From Mesostigma viride (lineage: Eukaryota > Streptophyta > Mesostigmatophyceae > Mesostigmatales > Mesostigmataceae): DNA of 64,000 nucleotides. The stretch is from NCBI GenBank assembly GCA_009746045.1, contig RPFO01000167.1, positions 3,041,860-3,105,859 of the forward strand, given 5' to 3'. Positions 1 to 11,600 of the stretch are shown in pieces (within the stretch, counting starts at the first letter, position 1; each line of letters opens with the position of its first letter). The notes under the pieces were generated by a model. It was not told where the DNA came from. It searched no databases and saw only the letters and a program-made list of their open reading frames with translations. The translations under genes and the position numbers were made by a program.

Positions 1-419
1 AAAGCAAGGCCCCGCCTGGGCCCCGGCAAGGCCAGTACTTTATCTGTCGAGACAGTGTCGACTGGCCATGTCACATCAACCTTGCTAATCAACTGCATAT
101 TGTGTTGTTCGGGTCACGTGCGCGGTTGCGCCTGAGGCCTGGAGCGGCATGCAGTGGCACCTACTGTATTACCTTGCTACTTTACTTTTGACTAGGCCGG
201 TGCCCATTAGCTACCCCTCTCTTTCCGAGCAGTCCACGCCCTTGGATAACGATTTGGATTTCGGTTTCGCTACCCCGAGGCGTAGGGGCACTGCCATTGT
301 CGGCATCTGTCTGTAGCTATCCCAATGTCCCTTGGTTTCCAGGATTGCCCATGAATCTAATGCAAACACCAGGGATGCATGCGTTTTGAGCGACCCTGTA
401 GTTCGAGTCCTGGTACAAG
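1..419. other. Upstream region of the PNGase gene
   Basis: No gene is recognised here. The stretch precedes the first PNGase exon on the + strand and probably holds its promoter and 5' leader. An in-frame TAG at 399-401 limits the coding region to the ATG at 420. No clear TATA box was seen. Confidence 0.5.
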
Positions 420-3264
420 ATGAGGTGGAACGTCATCTATGCAGGCGAGAGGCACCCCTTGGATGTCTCTTCTGAAGACTCGATCGAGGTAAAGAGGTCC
501 TAGATGCACCGTGTCCTGGGGTTTTCAGTTGCTTATACTCCGACATGCTCATCCTCCTCCCCGCGTTCTTCCTGACGTCTTTCCAGGAATAACGTCTTTT
601 GCTTTTCTTTCTAAAAGAAATGCAATGTACTATCTCAACTGGCATGTCCGTTGCGATGTACATCAACGCTTTACTGATGCGGCTATGTTCGTTTCAAACA
701 TGTCATGGCGGCCCCTGATCCCATGGTCACTGCCCCGCGGACGATCTCCAGGTCTTCAAGCTGCAAATCTTCTCGCTGCTGGACATCCCGCCGGAGTCGC
801 TGTCCATCCAGGGCGTCTCCCCCTCGGCCTTGAGCGCGGACAGCGCTCCCCTGGCCACCCTGAACCTGCCCGACGATGCTGATGTCATCATTCAAAGCAC
901 TAACACACCCACCGAGGCAACCACTTCCCCAGCTAAGGGGGACGTGCCGACTGCAAGCATTCCCGTCTCGAGCCCATCCCCTGCCCCAGCCATCTTCAGA
1001 TCCACGAGCCAACTTGCCCGGGCCGGCCTGGCCCCAAGTCAGCCCTCGGCGTCGGTCCCCGGCCCGGCCCCGACCGGCTATGACATGGACGAGGCGCTGG
1101 CGCGGCGCCTGCAGCTAGAGGAGGATGCCAGTATCGCCGCACAGCTGGCGCAGGCAGACCGTCGGCAACAGATGCAGCCACCGATGCACCTGCTGCAGAG
1201 GCAGATGCAACAGGGAGCGGCAGGGTTGGGCCAGCTGCAGGGCTACCTGACGTATGTCTCCCGCGTTCAAAGGTGAGACTGGGCTGAGCCTTGTGGGTCA
1301 GTAGGAGCGAAATGAATGCTCATTTGGCCTTTTCATGCTATCTGTTGTCTGTTCTGACATCCGTACCATGTACTGGCGCTTATGCTGTGTAGTGCTACCT
1401 AGCCTACGCGCCAATGCCTACAGATAGTTCTGTGTGATGCCTATGTTATGTCGTAGCAGGGACTCAGCCTCTGTTTCAGCATGACATACCCTGTATCCCT
1501 TGCAACAGTTGCCTATGTTATGTTGTAACAGTTACGCCTCTGTAGCTGATTCTTTAGAACGGAAATTTCAGCTGTGCACTTTGTTGTGCACGGGTCCCTA
1601 CTTCATGGTTCCAGACGCAACCCTTCTACTAGAACTACCGCTTCTTTTGGTCCCTCTTGTATGTACTTGGCCTGGTCCCTTATCCCATTCCCCTGTCCGG
1701 GCGCTATCAGGAATGGGGACTGCAAGGCGCGTGACTCACCCAGTCACCCAATTGACACGTATCCATCGGTCACTAAAGGTATCCATCGGTCACTAAAGAT
1801 TCCCACATGCTATTCAACCCTAGCTACCTTGGGTAAAATGCTACTATTGCTGTTTCTGTTCCTAAGTTGCTTTCTGCATTGCTTGTTGCCACGCAATCTT
1901 ACTCATCTGATTCACCAACCCTCTGTCCCACCAACGGCCCTGGACCACGCCAATTCACCCTGCTACTAAAACTGTTAATACCTTTTGTGTTCTTGAGGCT
2001 TATGTTTTGCTACCTCATGTCCTGCTATACATCTCTGCTTGTTATGTCTAACTTTTGTGTTCTAGAGGCTTAAGGTTTGTAACCTCATGTCCTGTTATAC
2101 ATCTCTGCTTGTTATGACTAACTTTACTCCTGTGTCTAACCCCAGCAACGAAGACCCACAAGCTACAGGCGCAGTATTACTAATCTGTATAGCCCTATTT
2201 GTGCCATGAATGACCTCGAGCGAACCCATTCCTCCTTTCTGTCAAGCCCCAGCTATGAGGACCCCAAGTTGCAGGCGCAAGCACGCGCGCTGATTCCCAT
2301 CGCTGAGCTGGAGCGAAGGGCCAGGGAGCGGGTCGAGTCAGCCCTCCTCGTGCGCCCGGAACCGTCCTCCTCCCATGAACAGGACGGGCCGCTGTCGTTT
2401 CGGGACGCCCTCCTGAGGGAGCTGCTGCACTGGTTCAAGGGGTGGTTCCGGTAAGAGTGAAGGCATCTCCTCCGAATACACCTCTCAAGCCTTTCCTGTT
2501 CCTTTTTTGGTTCCTGATTTCTGCTGCACGGGTCCACGGGGTGGTTAGAGTAAGGCCATGTGTTCGTATCTGGCATCGTACCAATTATTGGCGTAACGTT
2601 ATGTGCTGCTGATTTGGTTGTAGGGTTGGTTCTATTATGGAATGCCGTCCTTATTGTTCGTTGATCATTGCCTGTTTTCTGCTTCACCAAGGGGTCGTTT
2701 CCAGTAAGTCAACCTGTCCTTATCTGTCACATGCTATATCCAGCATCAGTCTGCCTACAATGTTCTGTGTCATAGGTGTTTTCCATTAAGGCAACCTGTT
2801 CTTATCGGTCACGTGCTATCCAGCATCTATCTGCAATGTTCTGCTCAATCCATGCCTATCATTGCAAGGGTGGTTCTGGCAAGAGATCGTGCCTATTCTG
2901 GAACTCCCTACTCATGGCTATCATTATGGTTATAGTTATCATGTTTTGCCCGCTGGTTCAAAAGGTGGTCCCGGCGCGCCATGTCGCGCCCAACCGAGCA
3001 TTCACTACCCCATAGCAACATTCACAATCCAAACCCCCATAGAGTCTACGAGTACTACCGATAGTTTCACCCCACTTGTTGAGTGGGTGGTTGTAGGATG
3101 ACATTCGTGCTAATGATAGAGCTAAACTAGTGCACGCACATAGCACCAGCCCAGTTACATGCTCATTCCCCTCACCCCCCTCACTTCCCCCCACCCTCCA
3201 CCCCTTCACACACACACACACACCACCACCATCACCCCCCTCACTTCCCCCCACCCTCCACCCC

Positions 3265-3298
<34 letters not shown>

Positions 3299-5650
3299 AC
3301 CACCACCACCGCCACCACTGCCACCCCCACCCACGCATCCACCCACCCACCCAACCAACCAACCAACCAACCAACCAACCAACCAACCAACCAACCAACC
3401 AACCAACCAACCAACCAACCAACCAACCAACCAACCAACCAACCAACCTACCTACCTACCTACCTACCTACCTACCTACCTACCTACCTACCTACCTACC
3501 TACCTACCTACCTACCTACCTACCTACCTACCTACCTACCTACCTACCTACCTACCTACCTACCTACCTACCTACCTACCTACCTACCTACCTACCTACC
3601 TACCTACCTACCAACCAACCAACCAACCAACCAACCAACCAACCAACCAACCAACCAACCAACCAACCAACCAACCAACCAACCAACCAACCAACCAACC
3701 AACCAACCAACCAACCAACCAACCAACCAACCAACCAACCAACCAACCAACCAACCAACCAACCAACCAATCACCCACCCACCCACCCACCCACCCACCC
3801 ACCCACCCACCCACCCACCCACCCACCCACCCACCCACCCACCCACCCACCCACCCACCCACCCACCCACCCACCCACCCACCCACCCACCCACCCACCC
3901 ACCCACCCACCCACCACCATATCCTCAGCTGGGCCAACATCACCTGTGAGCGATGCCAGCATACAACCGAGTCAGCCGGGATGGGGGATCCCACCCCTCT
4001 TGACCTGGCCGATGGGGCCACCCGCGTCGAGCTCCATCGTTGCCCTGCCTGCCGTCACGTAACCCGCTTCCCCCGCTACAACGAGCCGTCGCGGCTGCTG
4101 CAGACGCGCATGGGCCGGTGCGGGGAGTGGGCGAACGCGTTCACGTTGTGCTGCCGGTCGCTCGGGTTTGAGGCACGGCTGGTGCTCGACCCGACCGATC
4201 ACGTGTGGACAGAGGCATATTCCGAGGACAAGGGTCGGTGGCTCCATCTGGACCCGTGTGAGGACGTGTTTGACCGGCCGCACCTGTACGAGGCGGGGTA
4301 GGTCAAAGAGGCGGGCTATGTGGAAGAAAGGGGGGGTTGGGGATCCTATTCATCAAATGGCGGCCTAAAATGCTTTCGACTGTTGACATCTGCATGAAGC
4401 AGGGATGTAGTGGGGTGGGGTGGGGTGGGGTGGGGTGGGGTGGGGTGGGGTGGGGTGGGGTGGGGTGGGTGGGGTGGGGTGGGGTGGGGTGGGGTGGGGT
4501 GGGGTGGGGTGGGGTGGGGTGGGGTGGGGTGGGGTGGGGTGGGGTGGGGTGGGGTGGGGTGGGGTGGGGTGGGGTGGGGTGGGGTGGGGTGGGGTGGGGT
4601 GGGGTGGGGTGGGGTGGGGTGGGGTGGGGTGGGGGTGGGGACTGGGGTGGGGTTATGTTCTTAACACGGTGGACCTGAAAATGTGTTTGACTGACCAGGC
4701 TTGTGTGAGGCCGGGTATTTTTTTTTGGGGGGGGGAGATTTGGAAATTGTGGCTGTCGGTGTTGCGTACTTGTGTAGAGTTACCTCACCTGACTGATCAG
4801 ACCTTCACGAGTCGGCGTATGTTGGCAGGGAGATTCTTGAACCCAAACTGTGGAATGTCGGTGTATCTTGTAGCTATCGGAGCGTGCTATCTAATTCAGT
4901 GCATCTGCACATGGGGATGGAGCTTATAAACGGACAACACGGTGGGCCCTAAGGCACAGAGTAAGAGACAATTTTCATTATGGGTATGTATGGGATCTCT
5001 TTGATATATGGGGTGTGTGGATCAATCTGTGCGTTGTTTCTGCTAGCACTCTGCCTGGAGCCTTGCTGGGCAAGGGGCTGTCGTCTGTAAACTTGACATC
5101 TAGCCACATTGTAACAGCCTTGGAGTGCTTGCTCCACCAAGAGCTCTCCCTTACTGTCGGACCCACCTGCTTGCCCGCTATTTAATGACATCCATTTTCT
5201 GCTTTTTTTTGCTAGGCGGCATTGCATTCTCAGCGCAGCAGGTTAGTCATAGATAAAATGAGGATAGCTCACCAAATAGCACCGGCTTGATATGTGCCAC
5301 ACAATGCCCCCGTTTTGCTATTCGGCAGGCCTCTAATAGTTTATGCTGCCGCCTCCAACTGGGACATGGTAACTCCACATTTCCGGCCAGTGTTCGTCTC
5401 GAATGGCTTCACACCGCAGCCCACCCAGCATGTAATCGCCTAAGAAGGAAACTTAAGTTGAGCGTGCCCTTTGGTAGTAATTGACCCTCCTACGGCTTCA
5501 CCAGGCAGCCCTCTGGGTTGGTTTCCGTGTTGTCGTTGGCTCTAAGCCTATCATGCCGCAGCACCCGTGTGGGTCCTCTCCCACATGAATGGGAGAGAGC
5601 ATCCGCCACTCGGAGCCTGTCATGTGAGCTCTCCCCTGTTTCAGTGAAGC

Positions 5651-5693
<43 letters not shown>

Positions 5694-8600
5694 TAGTAAA
5701 ATCAATAATGATAGCAAAATTATTGATAATAATGATGATAATCTCATGGGACATGGCTCAAATAGTATCTGATTGTGGCCAGATGAATCAAGTCTTGCCT
5801 AAATCGATACAGTGTTATCAGTTAAAGTAGGAAAAGTTTTGTCTGCGTGATAAATAGATGAAGTGCTATCTACGTGTGGCCAGTTCAAGTAGGTAAAATG
5901 TCGTCTGCCTGATAAAGTGTCATCAGTTCATGTCGGCCTTGCCATCACATCAATGCGATGTAACTACCTAAGTTTGCCCATCTACCTAAAACATCTACCT
6001 CACGTCGCCACCTCGTCAACTATCTTCCCCTCCCTCCCTGCCAGATGGGGCATGATGCTCCCCTACGAACGTAACCAACTCACGAGGTCCGCTCTCGTGT
6101 GAAACTGCTTCCATGTTTTTATGAAATGGCCTGCCCCGCTAATTTCGGCCCCCGGATACGTCCAGATGGGGAAAGAAGCTATCTTACGTGGTCGGCATCT
6201 CCCGTGATGGCCTCGCGGACGTCAGCCGCCGGTACTCCACCGACTGGGCCGCCACCACCGCGCGCCGACGTGCCTTCGCCGACGAGTCCACCGCGGCCCG
6301 AATACTAGCCGACGCAACCACCTCTCTCCGCACCCTGCTACCCCCGCTCAGAAGACAGCTCTTATCAACTCGCGACAACGAAGAAGAATGGGAGCTGGCG
6401 GAGAGGGTGAAGCCAGGCCAGGGCGGGGGCGGTGCGGGAGCAGGCACCGGGGTGGCAGAATTAGGAGGCGGGGGTGTCGGTGGCCGGAGCACAGGGGACA
6501 TTGCCTGGCGGGCAGCGCGGGGAGAGATGGGCCCTGCTGCCCCTGGCGGCGGTCACACTGACGTCAGCGGTGTCAAGGAGGACCCGGTCGACGACGTCGT
6601 CGCTGACATCAGCTCGGCGGTCCTGCACGTGTGCGCGCTGGCGCTCATGCCAGCCGGTCGCAACAATAGTAATAGTCACAGTAATAGTGACGCCACTTAT
6701 AGTGACCGGCAGCAGCTTGCCTCAGGTCCGAATGGCCGCCCGCCGGCGGGGGCGAGCCACGCAGCTGGCGCTGCTGATGTCAGTGCCACCACCGTGGCTT
6801 CGATTTCATCCCCGCCGCCATCAGCGGTCGAAGTGCTTCGCGCGCTCATGCGGGTGCTCACGGAAGTCGTGTCGAGACCCAAAGCTCTGCTCCCTCTGGA
6901 TTTGGGGCGCTTGCTGGTGGAGGAGCCAGGGAGAGGCCCCCAGGCCAGCGCTGGCGCTGGAAATGGTGATACCGCGGGTCAAACCGACAATATAAATAGC
7001 GACGTAAGTGGTTGGAGGAACGATGGGAGGAATGGTGTTCAGGAGGATCCTGCGCTGGTCTCTCAGCTGAGGCTGATCGCCCGCGCCCCTTCCGCAGTGT
7101 CCCTCCTGCGAGGTGCCGGATGCAAGTTCTCTTTACCCGCCGCTGGCCCCACCACCCCTATCTCTCCACTGCCATCCGCCACCGCCCGGGACGGTGTTCT
7201 TGCCTCCCCTCCCATCGCGTCGCGAGGTGTGGCATCCCACACCGACACATCATCGTCCCCTCCTCAGACGAAAGCCGTTTTGTCTCCTGGTCCATCAGCC
7301 CCTTCCGCTGACGCAGCCGCTGCAAGCGCATCCCTGCCCTCAGCATCCGCCAGCATGCTACGGGGGGGAGTCGCATCCGGACCTGGAAGTGTGCCAGTAG
7401 TCAGCGGGACGGCCCGTGGCGGCACTGCGGCGAACCCTGGGATGGCCTCTGTGGAATCCGACGCATCACCGGTTTACCCGTGGCTGTCAACCCGCCACGT
7501 GGGCCACGTAAAGTGCGCAAGAATCATGGTCCGAGCGGCATTGCCAGACGTGGCGGGGACGGCGAGAAGGAGCGCACAGCTGGCAGCGGCGGGGGCGGGG
7601 CCGGCGGCGCGCGGCGGATGGGTGTGTGCGAGTGCTGAGAATCCGCCCCACGAGCGGGTGAGTGGGGTAGCGATGGTCATGCACATATGCGGGTGAGTGG
7701 TGTTTTCCTAGTCATGCACTTAATTTCATCATAATAATCATACTTTGGTGGACAGGGAGTGATTGCTGCGCCACGCGAGCGGTCCTTGGTGTCAGCTAAC
7801 AGCCATTGGCTGGTGACAGTTACTTGGTGGTAACTGTCATACTCTGGCTCTCTTATTGGACGACAGCGCAGAATGTATGCAGGGGAGCCTGGCCTGGATG
7901 GTACGACTAGGCATTGATTTTCCTGCGCTCAAATGTGGTAGATATAGAGTATTTAGTCATGTCTATTCAATATGTGGCGTGTACTACTTGTTGTTGTGTG
8001 TTTCCACCTATTCGCTGGCTCTTGTTACTTCAACCGGCTGATGCCAGTTGGGCAGGAGGGCACGCTAACATGCTAACATGCGACATGCAATCATGCTAAC
8101 ATGCGACATGCAATCATGCTAACATGCTATTAATACAGGTGCTTTTCAGCAATCATCCGTTGGTACTTAAGGTTTCTACCGTTGCGACTACTATTCTTTT
8201 TTTCTACTATTATGTCTACTATTCTTTATTTTGCATGTTCATTTGCAAGCCATGCACCCAAATAACAATAACTAATCATTACACTGTGTGTTCAATAACA
8301 AAACGTGACGTATTGCATATAATACTACAAATAAGCAAAAGATAGAACCTCTATGTGTTGCATCGTTTGCCTTCATTACTTTGATGGCCTTCACCATTGG
8401 CTTTGTAACCTTCATTTGCCTGGCCATGCCGTGTGCGTAATCTTTTCCGTATTTGCTGTCTGCTTCTACAGGCGATTAACGCATTCGATGGGCGGCTGGA
8501 CACCAAATGGTTGGGAAAACTGGACAACAAGGGTAAGCATGGGCCGCGCATGGCATGGCCGGTACTGCCCGAGCCACCACCTTTGTAGCTGCTTTGCTGT

Positions 8601-11600
8601 CATTATTTCATTTGTCATCACTTCAACCCAATATATTGGCTGGGGGTTAATGGTTGTGTCATCATTCATCTCTCGTCATTATAAGCCACAATCGTACATT
8701 CCCTAATGAATTTCTTCCCTAATGAATTTCTAGTAGTACCTTGGCCAGCCTCCTTATTTGTGAATCTAGTTTGTTAATGCCGTCTGTCGTATCTTCTCTT
8801 CTTCCCTCTTCTTGTCCAGCGTACTTGCGACACCGTTTGTTTATGTCGTCTAGTTTGTTCACGCCGTCTGAAGTAACTTCTCTTCTTCCCTCTTCTTGTC
8901 TAGCGTACTTGCGATACCGCTGCACCATAGCTCTGCTCAAGCCACATGCATTAGATCGCCATGGCCGATCCTTGGTTGCAAAGTAGCAAGCACTTAATGT
9001 ACTAAATTTGCCTTGCCGTAGGACGTCCCTGTTGTGTACCTCAGACACGTACCTCTGAACACACCCCTGATATTCTATAAATATAGAAATAATATATAAA
9101 TAACATATAAATACAGAAATAATATATCAATATATACTACTGCCTGTGCTAAGCCTTATGTGGTCCCCTTCTTAAGGTTCTGCCTGTCTGCAGTGCACTC
9201 GGTCTCTTCAACGCATCAACTCGTCGCCTCGTGAATTAGGGCTTTGAGTATAATTTAGTCTATGATGTTTCATACCGTTTAAGCTAATGTATTTTATATC
9301 TGGTGACAGAATAGCTCTGTACTATGACCTGCAGGCTGCGTCTGGCTGGCTCTTGCGCCAAGACTCGATTCTCGTGTGAGCACTAGCCATCTCCATACCT
9401 TGCAAACCAATTATAATTATATGTCAAGTATATTAATAATTAATTGATTAAGTACATACCTCCGTGGGGAGGATATGTAACACATATCCCTGAGAAGGGG
9501 CATATGGTGTTTAATACATTCCTGGCGACAACCTGCAGGTGGTGGGTGTAAACTGCCACCTACTCGGGTATTAGCTATAATTAGTAAATATGTTACTGTG
9601 CCTAGCCATCCCCATGCCTTGCAAATCCCGGTGCCTTCATCTTGATCTTTGTTTCTACCTTGTACTCCTGACCTGCAGGTGCCTCCTGGTTTCAGTACCA
9701 CTGGAGGCGAGAACCAATGCACGTTGTGACATGTCATATGGTGCCTGTCTGCACCTGGTACCTATACTGATAACTTGTATTGCCAACTATCTATGACCTG
9801 CAGGCTCTGCGCGGCTCCGCATCCCTCGAATATGACGTCGGTTTGCTTCCACTATACCGCTACTGTGCCTGCTGTACTCCAGCCTGCAAGCTCCGCCTTG
9901 CTGCAGCGCCGCTGGACGGGGAATCATGGCCAGTTTCTGAAACATCTTCTCCTCTCTTTATTCGGTACCCATGACCTGCAGGCTCTGCGTGGCTGCAGTA
10001 CCGCTGGAAAGGGGAGCAAAGTGCGGCCCCTGGCCCCGCGCGCATCGTCTCTCACTATCGACTCACGTCTGCGAACGATGCCCCCGAGAGAGACCCCAGC
10101 AGCTGGTGAGGGCCGATGTCGGGGATCATAGGGGGGGTCAAGCATATAGCAGCATCTGGTAAAGGGCTAGATTGGGGGCTCATGAGGGCCTGAGTGGAGG
10201 GCTATCATATGAGGATGTGGAAGATATCACGGCAGCTGGGTGGGGAAGATAATGGCCAATGTGTAGAACGCTGAACACGACTACACATAGCAACTGCTGA
10301 AATTAGGATCAGATTGTGATACTTTCATCTTTGGCATTCGGTGGTAAGGGAGAGGGCAATGACCTGCGAACAATGGAGGTTCAGCCATTGAAGGGTGTGC
10401 CTTGTAGCTAGCTACTCACCCCACCGACTAACCAGCCAAAACACCCACCCACCGCCCGCTTACCCTTCCTTTCCTCTCGGGGGGGGGGGGGGGGGGGAAG
10501 GGGGGGGGCTCCGATGAGTCTCATGTGTGCCTCTACGGCATTCTCGCGCTCATGCTCCTAGACCGTGGCAGCATTTTTCGATCACTATTTTGCCTTCTTT
10601 CATTCATTGCGGACGCGGGTCTTACTGCACCCATTTGTACAGTAGATACCAGGCTCCGCTCGCGAGTAGTTTTGATGGCACCTGTGGGCTGCCTTCTTGG
10701 CAGTGAGAGAAAGGCGGATGTCTCCGCCCCCTTGTTTTTCTTATCAGGGATGGGCACTATAATCCTTACTATCATTGTGCTGTAATATTACTAGTCTCTG
10801 CCCCCTTGTTGTTATGGAGCTATCAGGGATGGGCACTATTATCCTTTCTATTATTGTGCTGTAATCTGCCCCCTTGTCGTTATGGAGCTATCAGTGAGAG
10901 AAGGGCTGGTGTCTCTGCCCCCTTGTTGTTATGTAGCTATCAGTGAGAGAAGGGCGGGTGTCTCTGCCCCCTTGTTGTTATGGAGCTATCAGTGAGAGAA
11001 GGACGGGTGTCTCCGCCCCCTTGTTGTTATGTAGCTATCAGTGAGAGAAGGGCGGGTGTCTCTGCCCCCTTGTTGTTATGGAGCTATCAGTGAGAGAAGG
11101 GCGGGTGTCTCTGCCCCCTTGTTGTTATGGAGCTATCAGTGAGAGAAGGGCGGGTGTCTCTGCCCCCTTGTTGTTATGTAGCTATCAGTGAGAGAAGGGC
11201 GGGTGTCTCGGCCCCCTTGTTGTTATGGAGCTATCAGTGAGAGAAGGGCGGGTGTCTCTGCCCCCTTGTTGTTATGGAGCTATCAGTGAGGGAAGGGCGG
11301 GTGTCTCTGCCCCCTTGTTGTTATGGAGCTATCAGTGAGAGAAGGGCGGGTGTCTCTGCCCCCTTGTTGTTATGGAGCTATCAGTGCGAGAAGGGCGGGT
11401 GTCTCTGCACCCTTGTTGTTATGTAGCTATCAGTGAGAGAAGGGCGGGTGTCTCCGCCCCCTTGTTGTTATGTAGCTATCAGTGAGAGAAGGGCGGGTGT
11501 CTCTGCCCCCTTGTTGTTATGTAGCTATCAGTGAGAGAAGGGCGGGTGTCTCTGCCCCCTTGTTGTTATGGAGCTATCAGTGCGAGAAGGGCGGGTGTCT

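Noticed and set aside
3340-3915. Telomere-like repeats
   Set aside because: Units are CCAA, CCTA and CCCA tetramers, not the CCCTAAA or CCCTAA types, and they lie within a gene.
3130-4062. Long Pro/Thr/Leu/Tyr and Trp/Val/Gly ORFs
   Set aside because: Pure products of tetranucleotide repeats in an intron, open in several frames on both strands.
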